Shown piece after piece: positions 1 to 5,573 of a DNA stretch of 7,271 bases (position 1 is its first letter; the number at the start of each line of letters is the position of its first letter). The stretch comes from Burkholderiales bacterium (GTDB lineage: Bacteria; Pseudomonadota; Gammaproteobacteria; Burkholderiales; Burkholderiaceae_C), in assembly GCA_025354615.1 (NCBI GenBank), contig JANXMO010000264.1, positions 1 through 7,271 on the forward strand, in the 5' to 3' direction. The translations under genes were made by a program, and so were the position numbers. The notes below the pieces were generated by a model. The model had not been told where the DNA came from and did not search any database. It worked only from the letters and a program-made list of their open reading frames with translations.

Positions 1-1083
1 GAAAGCGAGTACCGGCGTGAGCTGGAAACCGACATCGAGCCGTTCAAGGGCCTGTTGCTCGGTCTGTTCTTCATGGCCGTGGGCATGACGATCGACTTTC
101 AAGTCGTGCTGCAGCGGCCCGGCTTGATCGCGCTGCTGGTGGCCGGCTTCCTGACCGTCAAGGCGCTGGTGCTGTGGGCGATGGCGCGCACCCTGCCGCT
201 GCCCTTGATGGAGCGGCCGGTGTTCATCATTCTGCTGGCGCAGGGCGGTGAATTCGGCTTCGTCGTGTTCCAGACCGCGGCGCAGGCCGGCGTGATCGGC
301 GCGCCCGTGGCCTCGCTGCTGGTCGCCGTGGTGGCGATATCGATGCTGCTCACGCCGCTGTTGTTGGTAGCGGCCGACCGGCTGCTGCTGCCGCGCCTGG
401 CGCGCCAGGCCACCGTCGTGCGCACCGATCTGGATGAGCTCGACACGCTGCAGAACGCGCCCGTCATCATTGCCGGCTTCGGCCGCTACGGGCAGATCAT
501 CGGCCGGCTGCTGTATGCCAACGGCATCAAGCCCACGGTGCTGGAGCATGACGCGGAGGCCATCGATGCGCTCAACAAATTTGGCTGGCGCGTGTTTTAT
601 GGAGACGCCACGCGGTTAGACCTGCTGCGCAAAGCCGGCGCCGACACGGCCCGCGTGCTGGTGCTTGCGATTGACGACGTGGCGCAAAGCACTGCGTTGG
701 CGGCCATGGTGCGCCACAACTTTCCGCAATTGACCATCGTGGCGCGGGCGCGCAATGTCAGTCATTACTTTGCGCTGCGTGAGCTCGGCGTTACGCTGAT
801 CGAGCGCGAAACGCTGGACTCGGCACTGATGAGCGCACGCAGCGTGCTCGAAACGCTGGGCTGGCAGCCGCACCAGGCGCGCAACCTGGCGCTGCGCTTT
901 CGCCGCTACAGCGTCGAGCAGCTGTTGGAGATGGCACCGCACCATCGCGATGAAGCGCGGCTGATCGCCGTGGCCAAGCAAGGCCGCCAGCAGCTGGAAA
1001 CGATGTTCGCCCAGGAGCGTTCGAATGCTCGGCGCAAGGCGTTCAAAGCCGGTTGGAGCGACGACGGGCCGACGCTGCCGTGA
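1..1083 (+). CDS. kefC: Glutathione-regulated K+/H+ antiporter, KefB/KefC type (3' part, start outside window)
   Basis: This is an inner-membrane CPA2-family antiporter that exports K+ in exchange for H+. In E. coli KefB/KefC it is held shut by glutathione and opened by glutathione adducts, protecting the cell against electrophiles. The frame is open from base 1 and encodes 360 residues; E. coli KefC has about 620, so roughly 240 are missing. The fragment opens with the loop LETDIEPFKGLLLGLFF, which closely matches the KefC regulatory loop. About four hydrophobic helices follow, including the QGGEFGFVVF segment. A cytoplasmic RCK/TrkA-N domain begins near fragment residue 155, with the Rossmann motif GFGRYGQ at 159-165, then VFYGDATR and IVARAR. 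The C-terminal tail is shorter than in E. coli KefC. KefB and KefC cannot be separated on this fragment. No ancillary kefF/kefG flavoprotein gene lies downstream. Confidence 0.9.
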   Translation, partial: ESEYRRELETDIEPFKGLLLGLFFMAVGMTIDFQVVLQRPGLIALLVAGFLTVKALVLWAMARTLPLPLMERPVFIILLAQGGEFGFVVFQTAAQAGVIGAPVASLLVAVVAISMLLTPLLLVAADRLLLPRLARQATVVRTDLDELDTLQNAPVIIAGFGRYGQIIGRLLYANGIKPTVLEHDAEAIDALNKFGWRVFYGDATRLDLLRKAGADTARVLVLAIDDVAQSTALAAMVRHNFPQLTIVARARNVSHYFALRELGVTLIERETLDSALMSARSVLETLGWQPHQARNLALRFRRYSVEQLLEMAPHHRDEARLIAVAKQGRQQLETMFAQERSNARRKAFKAGWSDDGPTLP

Positions 1084-1154
1084 GGCGCAAGCGGCGGGGA
1101 TCGGCATGGTTTGTGCCGTAGCAAGGCGTTTTTCTTTCATCGCCGTTCGTTGCC

Positions 1155-1167
1155 AAGGATTTTTATG
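1155..1167 (+). promoter_or_regulatory. Shine-Dalgarno plus ATG upstream of the REP doublet
   Basis: AAGGA at 1155-1159 is followed by five T residues and ATG at 1165, with a second ATG at 1168. This spacing is better than at any other start on the plus strand here. The ATG is in frame with the DUF3047 gene 192 bases downstream, with no stop between. Used as a start, it would place 64 mostly REP-encoded residues before the signal peptide, which would probably spoil export. It may be a relic of an older start separated from its gene by the repeats, or chance. Confidence 0.35.
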
Positions 1168-1211
1168 ATGCCGCCTTTTGCAGCTCAGAGTTGTCGGGTT
1201 AAAGATCAACT

Positions 1212-1247
1212 CCCTCTCCCGCGCGCGGGAGAGGGCCGGGGTGAGGG
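1212..1247 (+). repeat. REP unit 1 (palindrome plus GGGGTGAGGG tail)
   Basis: Positions 1212-1235 form a perfect 24-nt palindrome (CCCTCTCCCGCG / CGCGGGAGAGGG). CC and the tail GGGGTGAGGG (1238-1247) follow. Sequences of this pattern are common intergenic repeats in beta- and gammaproteobacteria. As RNA it would form a strong 10-12 bp hairpin, which could slow 3' exonucleases or aid termination after kefC. It has no T-run of its own. Confidence 0.85.
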
Positions 1248-1290
1248 ATGGCGCATGGCACAAACAGTGAGTACCAGGGCGGCAACGCTG

Positions 1291-1326
1291 CCCTCACCCC
1301 CACCCTCTCCCACAAGTGGGAGAGGG
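1291..1326 (-). repeat. REP unit 2, inverted copy of unit 1
   Basis: Read on the minus strand, this unit matches unit 1 at 30 of 36 positions over the full length. The tail (CCCTCACCCC at 1291-1300) and both GGGAGAGGG arms are identical. Its stem is 1303-1313 with 1316-1326. Differences fall at the hairpin tip and linker, and one is compensatory: G-C in unit 1 is A-T here, so pairing is kept. With unit 1 and the 43-nt spacer it forms a symmetric tail-to-tail pair, the layout of a REPIN or BIME. Confidence 0.85.
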
Positions 1327-1356
1327 GGCCAATACAGGCATGCTTTCCAAGTTCAA

Positions 1357-2130
1357 ATGCGCTGGGTCCATAACAGGGTGCTGCCATGCCTGCTGCTGCT
1401 GTTGACACTTATCACTGCGCCAGCGGGTTTGCAGGCGCAAACGCCGGATAAAACCGTTGCAACGGAAGCGGTCTTGCGCCCGTTTGCTGCGGTACCCGGG
1501 CCGCCCGCGCCGCCCTGGGTGCCGCTGCGGTTGCCGCGGCAAACCAAGCCGGTGACGCAATTCGAGGTGGTCGACATCGATGGCCGGCGCGCCTTGCGCG
1601 TGGAGGCCGATCACTCCTACGGCAATGTGCTGCACCCGCTGCACATGGCCGATTCAGGCGCGGCGCCGGGCACTTTGTCGTGGCAGTGGAAAGTGCAGCA
1701 ACTCAATGAGGCGGCCGACCTGCAGCAGCGCAGCGGTGACGACACCACGCTGAAGGTCTGCACCTTGTGGGATGAACCGCTCGACGACGTGCCGTTCGCC
1801 GAGCGCCAGTTGCTGCGCCTGGCCGGTGCCCGCGCCGGCGAGCCGCTGCCGACCGCCACCGTGTGCTACGTCTGGGATGCGCGGTTGCCGGTGGGCAGAG
1901 AGCTCGACAGCCCGTTCACCCATCGTCTGCGCTACATCGTGCTGCGCCAAGGCGCTTTCAGCAGCTGGCGCTCCGAGAAGCGCGATATCGGTGCCGATTT
2001 CCTGCGCCTGTTCGGCGGCGAGGTGCACCAACAGCTGCCGCCGTTGATCGGCGTGGCCGTTGGGGCCGATGCCGACAACACGCAAGGCCACAGCCTCGGT
2101 TACGTCAGCACCTTGATCTTGACGCCTTGA
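1357..2130 (+). CDS. Secreted DUF3047 domain protein of unknown function
   Basis: The product has 257 residues from ATG 1357. That start places a classic Sec signal peptide at the N-terminus: a positively charged MRWVHNR, a hydrophobic core LLLLLTLIT, and a likely signal peptidase I cut after AGLQA (residue 27). The mature part runs from about residue 42 to the end and matches the DUF3047 pattern. Recognisable segments are PFAAVPGPPAPPWVPLRLP, LSWQWKV, DDTTLKVC, VCYVWD and the C-terminal GVAVGADADNT. The family is predicted periplasmic and has no assigned reaction; I see no catalytic motif. No clear Shine-Dalgarno precedes 1357. GTG 1378 is an alternative, giving a shorter signal peptide. The frame also runs back through the REP pair to ATG 1165, which I think is not the true start. 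It ends 34 bp from the convergent spoT stop. Confidence 0.8.
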   Translation: MRWVHNRVLPCLLLLLTLITAPAGLQAQTPDKTVATEAVLRPFAAVPGPPAPPWVPLRLPRQTKPVTQFEVVDIDGRRALRVEADHSYGNVLHPLHMADSGAAPGTLSWQWKVQQLNEAADLQQRSGDDTTLKVCTLWDEPLDDVPFAERQLLRLAGARAGEPLPTATVCYVWDARLPVGRELDSPFTHRLRYIVLRQGAFSSWRSEKRDIGADFLRLFGGEVHQQLPPLIGVAVGADADNTQGHSLGYVSTLILTP

Positions 2131-2164
2131 ACGGCCCTGGTGGCCTGCGCAGCACACCGTCAAG
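2131..2164. other. 34-bp convergent gap, no clear terminator
   Basis: The DUF3047 stop (2128-2130) and the spoT stop (2165-2167) face each other across 34 bp. No GC hairpin followed by a T-run is seen on either strand. The small palindrome GTCAAGGCTTGAC (2164-2176) overlaps the spoT 3' end, but its one-base centre leaves too little loop for a stable hairpin. Transcripts from the two sides may overlap. Confidence 0.5.
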
Positions 2165-2497
2165 TCAAGGCTTGACCCGCGCCGCGCGCATCACCGCCGC
2201 GCAGCGGCGCAGCGCGCGCAGCACATCGGCCAAGTGCAGTCGGTCGCGCACCGACAGCTGCAGCACCAGCTCGGCGCTGTCGGCTGCCGGCTCGGCGCCC
2301 ATCGCGATGTGGGTGATGTCGGCCTCGGCGGCGGCGACCGCGGCGGCCACCTGCGCCAGCACGCCTTTGCCGTTTTTCAGCAGCACGTGCACGCCGGTCT
2401 CGAACGAGCGCGTGGGTTGTTCGACCCAGTCGACGCCCATCCAGCGCTCGCTGTCGCGCTCATGAAGGCGGCGGCCCACGCCGCATTCCGTGGTGTG
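2165..2497 (-). pseudogene. spoT: Out-of-frame 3' part of spoT: zinc-finger end and ACT domain
   Basis: This is the downstream piece of spoT, read one frame away from the main gene. It begins HTTECGVGRR, which supplies the His/Cys expected after the CC motif of the RelA/SpoT zinc-binding domain, and continues with DSERWMGVDW. An ACT domain follows (FETGVHVLLKNGKGVLAQVA, EADITH, RDRLHLADVLRALRR) and ends normally in TGA at 2165-2167. About 110 residues are preserved with no further stop or lesion, so selection acted on this frame until recently or the break is technical. A GTG at 2477-2479 could start a 104-residue peptide, but it has no obvious ribosome binding site and separate translation is not expected. 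ACT domains of this family act in regulation and ribosome or ligand sensing, not catalysis. Confidence 0.85.
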
Positions 2498-4503
2498 ACC
2501 AGGCCTTCGCCACGGCCCAGGTAGCCGACGATGGCGTCACCGGGAATCGGCTTGCAGCAGGGCGCCAGCGAGATCGACGCGCCATCGCTGCCACCCACCA
2601 GCACCATGCCCTGCGTGGGCGCTTCGGCATCGGTAGCGTAGCGGCCCATCGTCAGCGTCAGCGCATCGGGCTGCGCCCCGCCATCGATGAGCAGACGGGC
2701 CAGCCGTTTGGCAACGATCGTGGCGATCTTGCGGCCGAGGCCAATGTCGGTCAGCAACTCGTCGCGGCTGCGGTTGCCGCTCCAGCGCAGCAGTTGTTGC
2801 CATACTGGCGCGGCAGGCGGAGCGCGATCGTCGTCGTCCGGCATCGCCAGCCCTTCGGCGCGCAGGGCCTGGGCCAGCATCTTCGCGCCCAGCGCCTGCG
2901 ATTCCTCCAGCTCCATCGTCTTCAGATAATGGCGGATCTTGGAGCGCGCACGGCCGGTGCGCACGAAGTTCAGCCAGGCCGGGTTCGGCTTGGTGTGGGG
3001 CGAGCCGATGATCTCGACCACGTCGCCGCTGTGCAGCTCGGTGCGCAGCGCCACCGGCTCGCCGTTGACTTTGGCCGCCACGCAGTGGTCGCCAACGCCG
3101 GAGTGAATGGCATAGGCAAAGTCGACCGGTGTGGCGCCGCGCGGCAGTGCCAGGATCTTCGACTTCGGTGTGAAGACGTAGACCGCATCGGGGAACAGGT
3201 CGATCTTGACGTGCTCGAGGAATTCGCCCGCGTCGTGTGTTTCGTGCTGGATGTCGATCAACGATTGCAGCCACATCGCGCCCAGGCGCTGCGCTTCCAG
3301 CGCCTGGTGGGCGGCATTGCCGCTGCCACCCTTGGTTTTGTACAGCCAGTGCGCGGCAATGCCCTTTTCGGCCACCGCGTGCATCGGCTCGGTGCGGACC
3401 TGGAACTCGATTGCCGTTCCCAGCGGGCTGACCAGCGTGGTGTGCAGCGACTGGTAGCCGTTGGCCTTCGGAATGGCGATGTAATCCTTGAAGCGCCCGG
3501 GCATCGGCTTGTAGAGCTGGTGCAGCACGCCCAGCGCCATGTAGCACTCCGACAGCGTCGAAACCACCAGTCGAAAGCCGAACAAGTCGTTCACCTGGGC
3601 AAAGCTCAGGTGTTTTTGCCGCATCTTGCTGTAGATCGAAAACAGCGTTTTTTCGCGCCCGACCACCTGCACCGGTAGCTGCGCCTGCTGGAACGCCCGG
3701 TCGACGTCGCGCTGCACGCGCTCGACGATGTCGCGTCGGTAGCCGCGCGCTTTCAGCATGGCCCGGCTCAAGGCGCCGTGCCGCCACGGGCGGATGTGCT
3801 GGAACGACAGTTCCTGCAGCTCGCGGTAGGTTTGGTTGAGGCCCAGCCGGTGGGCGATGGGTGCGTAGATGTCGAGCGTTTCGCGGGCAATGCGGCTGCG
3901 CTTGGCCAGCGCCATGGCGTTCATCGTGCGCATGTTGTGCAGCCGGTCGGCCAGCTTGATCAGGATGACGCGCACATCGCGCGCCATCGCCAGCAACATC
4001 TTGCGGAACGACTCGGCCTGCGATTCTTCACGGGTCGAGAACTGCAGCTTGTCGAGCTTGGTCAAGCCGTCGACCAGATCGGCCGTGGGCGCGCCGAAGC
4101 GCTCGATCAGCACCGACTTGGTGATGCCGCAGTCTTCCATCGCGTCGTGCATCAGCGCAGCCATGATGGCTTGAGCGTCGAGCTTCAGGTCGGCGCACAG
4201 GCCGGCCACGGCAATCGGGTGCGTGATGTAGGGCTCACCGCTGGCGCGGAACTGGCCCAGGTGCGCCTCGTCGGCAAAGCGGTAGGCGTCGCGCACGCGC
4301 TTCAGATCGGCGGCGTCGAGGTAGTCAAGCTTGTGGGTCAGCGTGTCGAACGAGGCCGCGGCGGCATCTGCCCGGGGTTTGGCAGCGGCTGCAGCAGCGG
4401 CTGAAGAAGACGCGGCCGTGGCGGCAGCGTCGCAAGGCGGGCGGTCAGCGGTTTTGCCAGGCTCTTTGGCGGGCGCTTTGGACGGAATGGCGGTGCTGCC
4501 CAT
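2377..4503 (-). CDS. spoT: Bifunctional (p)ppGpp synthetase/hydrolase SpoT, frameshifted near its 3' end
   Basis: SpoT sets the level of the alarmone (p)ppGpp. It transfers pyrophosphate from ATP to GDP/GTP and, through its Mn2+ HD domain, removes it again. Residues 1-51 are a low-complexity Ala/Lys/Pro extension. The HD hydrolase domain follows, with the HDxxED motif intact (H119, D120, E123, D124), H95 in GEPYITHP and LADRLHN at 184-190. The synthetase domain covers about 250-385 with GREKTLFSIYSKM, RFKD (337-340) and NGYQSLHT. RFKD is the RxKD form typical of bifunctional enzymes; monofunctional RelA has ExDD. TGS is at about 435-500 (LPRGATPVDFAYAIHS), a helical linker comes next, then APCCKPIPGD at 648-656. 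After V669 the frame is wrong, and 39 nonsense residues precede a stop at 2377. The intact gene would have about 780 residues. It is the last gene of gmk-rpoZ-spoT. Both catalytic domains look functional; regulation through the C-terminus would be lost if the break is real. Confidence 0.92.
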   Translation of the reverse strand: MGSTAIPSKAPAKEPGKTADRPPCDAAATAASSSAAAAAAAKPRADAAAASFDTLTHKLDYLDAADLKRVRDAYRFADEAHLGQFRASGEPYITHPIAVAGLCADLKLDAQAIMAALMHDAMEDCGITKSVLIERFGAPTADLVDGLTKLDKLQFSTREESQAESFRKMLLAMARDVRVILIKLADRLHNMRTMNAMALAKRSRIARETLDIYAPIAHRLGLNQTYRELQELSFQHIRPWRHGALSRAMLKARGYRRDIVERVQRDVDRAFQQAQLPVQVVGREKTLFSIYSKMRQKHLSFAQVNDLFGFRLVVSTLSECYMALGVLHQLYKPMPGRFKDYIAIPKANGYQSLHTTLVSPLGTAIEFQVRTEPMHAVAEKGIAAHWLYKTKGGSGNAAHQALEAQRLGAMWLQSLIDIQHETHDAGEFLEHVKIDLFPDAVYVFTPKSKILALPRGATPVDFAYAIHSGVGDHCVAAKVNGEPVALRTELHSGDVVEIIGSPHTKPNPAWLNFVRTGRARSKIRHYLKTMELEESQALGAKMLAQALRAEGLAMPDDDDRAPPAAPVWQQLLRWSGNRSRDELLTDIGLGRKIATIVAKRLARLLIDGGAQPDALTLTMGRYATDAEAPTQGMVLVGGSDGASISLAPCCKPIPGDAIVGYLGRGEGLVTPRNAAWAAAFMSATASAGWASTGSNNPRARSRPACTCC
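2494..2502 (-). other. Frameshift site in spoT
   Basis: Read on the minus strand, CTG GTC ACA CCA is in the upstream frame, while CAC ACC ACG GAA TGC is in the frame of the ACT domain; the C at 2497 is shared. Relatives normally read Gly-Leu-Val-Val/Ile-His here. Adding one base would restore the frame but leave the segment one residue short. A missing four-base unit such as GGTG, easy to lose from a GTGGTG run, would explain both. No slippery X-XXY-YYZ heptamer is present, so programmed -1 frameshifting is unlikely. Confidence 0.8.
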
Positions 4504-4624
4504 GGCCGTGAATTCAGCGGTTAAACCGCCATGCTGCCATTGCGGGCAAGTGGTGAAGGTTCAACGTGCGGCGCCAATCAGCAACAGCGGCCCGCCGAGG
4601 CAGCCCGGGCGCCGCAGCAACAGG
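4504..4624 (-). other. rpoZ-spoT intergenic spacer
   Basis: These 121 bp contain no gene. Read on the minus strand, a GC-rich imperfect hairpin (GCGGC pairing with GCCGC, with a bulge) lies near 4586-4614, just after rpoZ, without a T-run. A 13-bp odd palindrome GCGGTTAAACCGC lies at 4517-4529, about 13 bases before the spoT ATG, where it could affect initiation. No strong Shine-Dalgarno precedes that ATG. No convincing separate spoT promoter is seen. Confidence 0.4.
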
Positions 4625-4828
4625 TCAGACCGGCACCTTGCGCAACATTTCAAGGCCGATTTCACCAGCGGCGATTTCCCGCAGCGCGGTGACGCCGGGC
4701 TTGTTCTTGGTGTCGATCTTGGGCGCGTGCCCCTGGCTGAGCATGCGCGCGCGGTAGGTGGCGGCCAGCACCAGTTGAAAGCGGTTGGGGATTTTGACGA
4801 GGCAGTCTTCGACGGTGATACGGGCCAT
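4625..4828 (-). CDS. rpoZ: RNA polymerase omega subunit RpoZ
   Basis: Omega is a small subunit that chaperones beta-prime into RNA polymerase and, in E. coli, forms part of ppGpp binding site 1. The 67-residue product begins [20 protein letters not shown] and continues with [10 protein letters not shown] and [20 protein letters not shown]. This is the full conserved omega core; the length is usual for betaproteobacteria and shorter than the 91 residues of E. coli. The start at 4828 is supported by GGAG six bases upstream and by the family N-terminus; an upstream in-frame start at 4858 would add ten unrelated residues. It lies 54 bp after gmk and 121 bp before spoT on the same strand, the conserved order, so co-transcription is likely. 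Confidence 0.97.
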   Translation of the reverse strand: MARITVEDCLVKIPNRFQLVLAATYRARMLSQGHAPKIDTKNKPGVTALREIAAGEIGLEMLRKVPV

Positions 4829-4834
4829 GCAGTA

Positions 4835-4838
4835 CTCC
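4835..4838 (-). promoter_or_regulatory. Shine-Dalgarno of rpoZ
   Basis: On the minus strand, GGAG is followed by TACTGC and then the ATG at 4828, a spacing of six bases. This fixes the rpoZ start over the longer in-frame option at 4858. The rest of the gmk-rpoZ spacer (4839-4882) is pyrimidine-rich on this strand and shows no hairpin or promoter. Confidence 0.75.
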
Positions 4839-4882
4839 AGACAGAGAGCGAAGAACAAGAGAGGGAGGACGAAGAAGCGGCG

Positions 4883-5503
4883 TCAGCTCAAATTCAGCGC
4901 GTCGAACACCGCGGGGCGGCTGCGCCGCAGGGCGGCGTACTTCAGGCGCTGTGAGTGCACGATGGTTTTCAGGTCAAAAACCGCCGACTCGAACAGGGCA
5001 TTGACTATAACAAAGTCGAAATTTCGGGCCTGCTCGACTTCATGGCGTGCGTTGGCCAGGCGCTGCGCGATCACCGCCGCGCCGTCTTCGCCGCGGCGGT
5101 TCAGGCGCTGCGCCAGCTCGTCCCAGCTGGGCGGCAGGATGAAGATCAGCACCGCGTTCGCGAACAGCTGCTTGATTTGCAAGGCGCCTTGCCAGTCAAT
5201 TTCCAGCACCACATCCTGGCCGCCGGCCACGGTTTGCTCGATGGCGCCGCACGAGGTGCCATACCAATGGCCGTGCACTTCGGCCCATTCCAGAAAATCA
5301 CCCGCGGCCACCTTGGCGTGAAAGCTTTCGGCGCTGACGAAGTGGTATTCGCGCCCATCGCGTTCCTGGCCGCGCGGCGCCCGGGTGGTGTGCGAAACCG
5401 ACACCGCCAAGTGCGAATCGATTTCCAGCAGCGCCTTCACCAGGCTCGATTTGCCCGCGCCGCTGGGCGCGGCCACGACGAACAGGTTGCCAGGATGCTT
5501 CAT
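4883..5503 (-). CDS. gmk: Guanylate kinase Gmk
   Basis: This cytosolic enzyme phosphorylates GMP (and dGMP) to GDP with ATP, an essential step in GTP and therefore (p)ppGpp supply. The 206-residue product has the usual length. It starts [20 protein letters not shown], with the Walker A P-loop APSGAGKSS at about residues 12-20. The GMP-binding segment [20 protein letters not shown] follows, then [22 protein letters not shown] and the lid region [14 protein letters not shown]. The frame stays open upstream to 5596, but ATG 5503 is the family start. GGAG lies 11 bases before it, a longer spacing than usual. It heads gmk-rpoZ-spoT. In many Burkholderiales yicC sits just upstream; here an AttH-like gene does, 70 bp away on the same strand. 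Confidence 0.97.
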   Translation of the reverse strand: MKHPGNLFVVAAPSGAGKSSLVKALLEIDSHLAVSVSHTTRAPRGQERDGREYHFVSAESFHAKVAAGDFLEWAEVHGHWYGTSCGAIEQTVAGGQDVVLEIDWQGALQIKQLFANAVLIFILPPSWDELAQRLNRRGEDGAAVIAQRLANARHEVEQARNFDFVIVNALFESAVFDLKTIVHSQRLKYAALRRSRPAVFDALNLS

Positions 5504-5554
5504 CAAGAAAAGTGCTCCATGCAAATTCGAACCGGGTTCATGCCGGTAGCCGTG

Positions 5555-5563
5555 TTTGTACCA
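5555..5563 (-). promoter_or_regulatory. Possible extended -10 promoter for gmk-rpoZ-spoT
   Basis: In the 70-bp spacer before gmk, the minus strand reads TGGTACAAA, a TGn extended -10 with four of six matches to TATAAT. No recognisable -35 is found 15-18 bp upstream. Transcription would start near 5548, giving a leader of about 45 nt before the gmk ATG. The alternative is read-through from the AttH-like gene. This call rests on a motif match only. Confidence 0.25.
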
Positions 5564-5573
5564 GTTGCGCCCG

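Larger units (their letters stand above)
1084..1356. other. Intergenic region with REP doublet between kefC and DUF3047 gene
   Basis: No independent gene is supported in these 273 bases. A weak hairpin (CGGCA/TGCCG, 5-bp stem) lies near 1101-1117. A T-run follows only about 12 bases later, so it is not a convincing intrinsic terminator for the antiporter gene. The second half is occupied by two inverted REP units. One frame stays open across the whole gap and joins the DUF3047 frame, but the peptide it gives over the repeats (rich in Pro, Gly, Arg and Ser) is what REP sequence produces when translated, and does not look like a protein domain. Confidence 0.6.

Noticed and set aside
1101..1135. 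Intrinsic terminator after kefC
   Set aside because: The stem is only 5 bp and the T-run starts about 12 bases after it, so it does not fit a rho-independent terminator.
1211..1328. The REP pair as a CRISPR remnant or as coding sequence
   Set aside because: The two units are inverted, not direct, and there is no array. The Pro/Gly/Arg-rich translation is a known artefact of this kind of repeat.
1402..1430. TTGACA at 1402-1407 as a promoter -35
   Set aside because: It lies inside the DUF3047 signal-peptide coding region, and no -10 box occurs at the right distance.
2490..2505. Programmed -1 ribosomal frameshift to make full-length SpoT
   Set aside because: A -1 slip would join the frames, but there is no slippery heptamer and no clear downstream pseudoknot. 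The family pattern indicates missing bases instead.
2537..3787. 416-codon minus-strand frame inside spoT
   Set aside because: It is an out-of-frame shadow of the spoT coding sequence. The HD/synthetase/TGS motifs are in the other frame.
2794..4404. Long plus-strand open frames (2794-3678 and 3778-4404) opposite spoT
   Set aside because: They lie antisense to a strongly recognised spoT frame, show no family resemblance, and are typical of opposite-strand frames in GC-rich coding DNA.
4579..4623. Direct repeat CAGCAACAG at 4579-4587 and 4615-4623
   Set aside because: Nine bases of simple GCA-type composition, easily explained by chance; no element lies between the copies.
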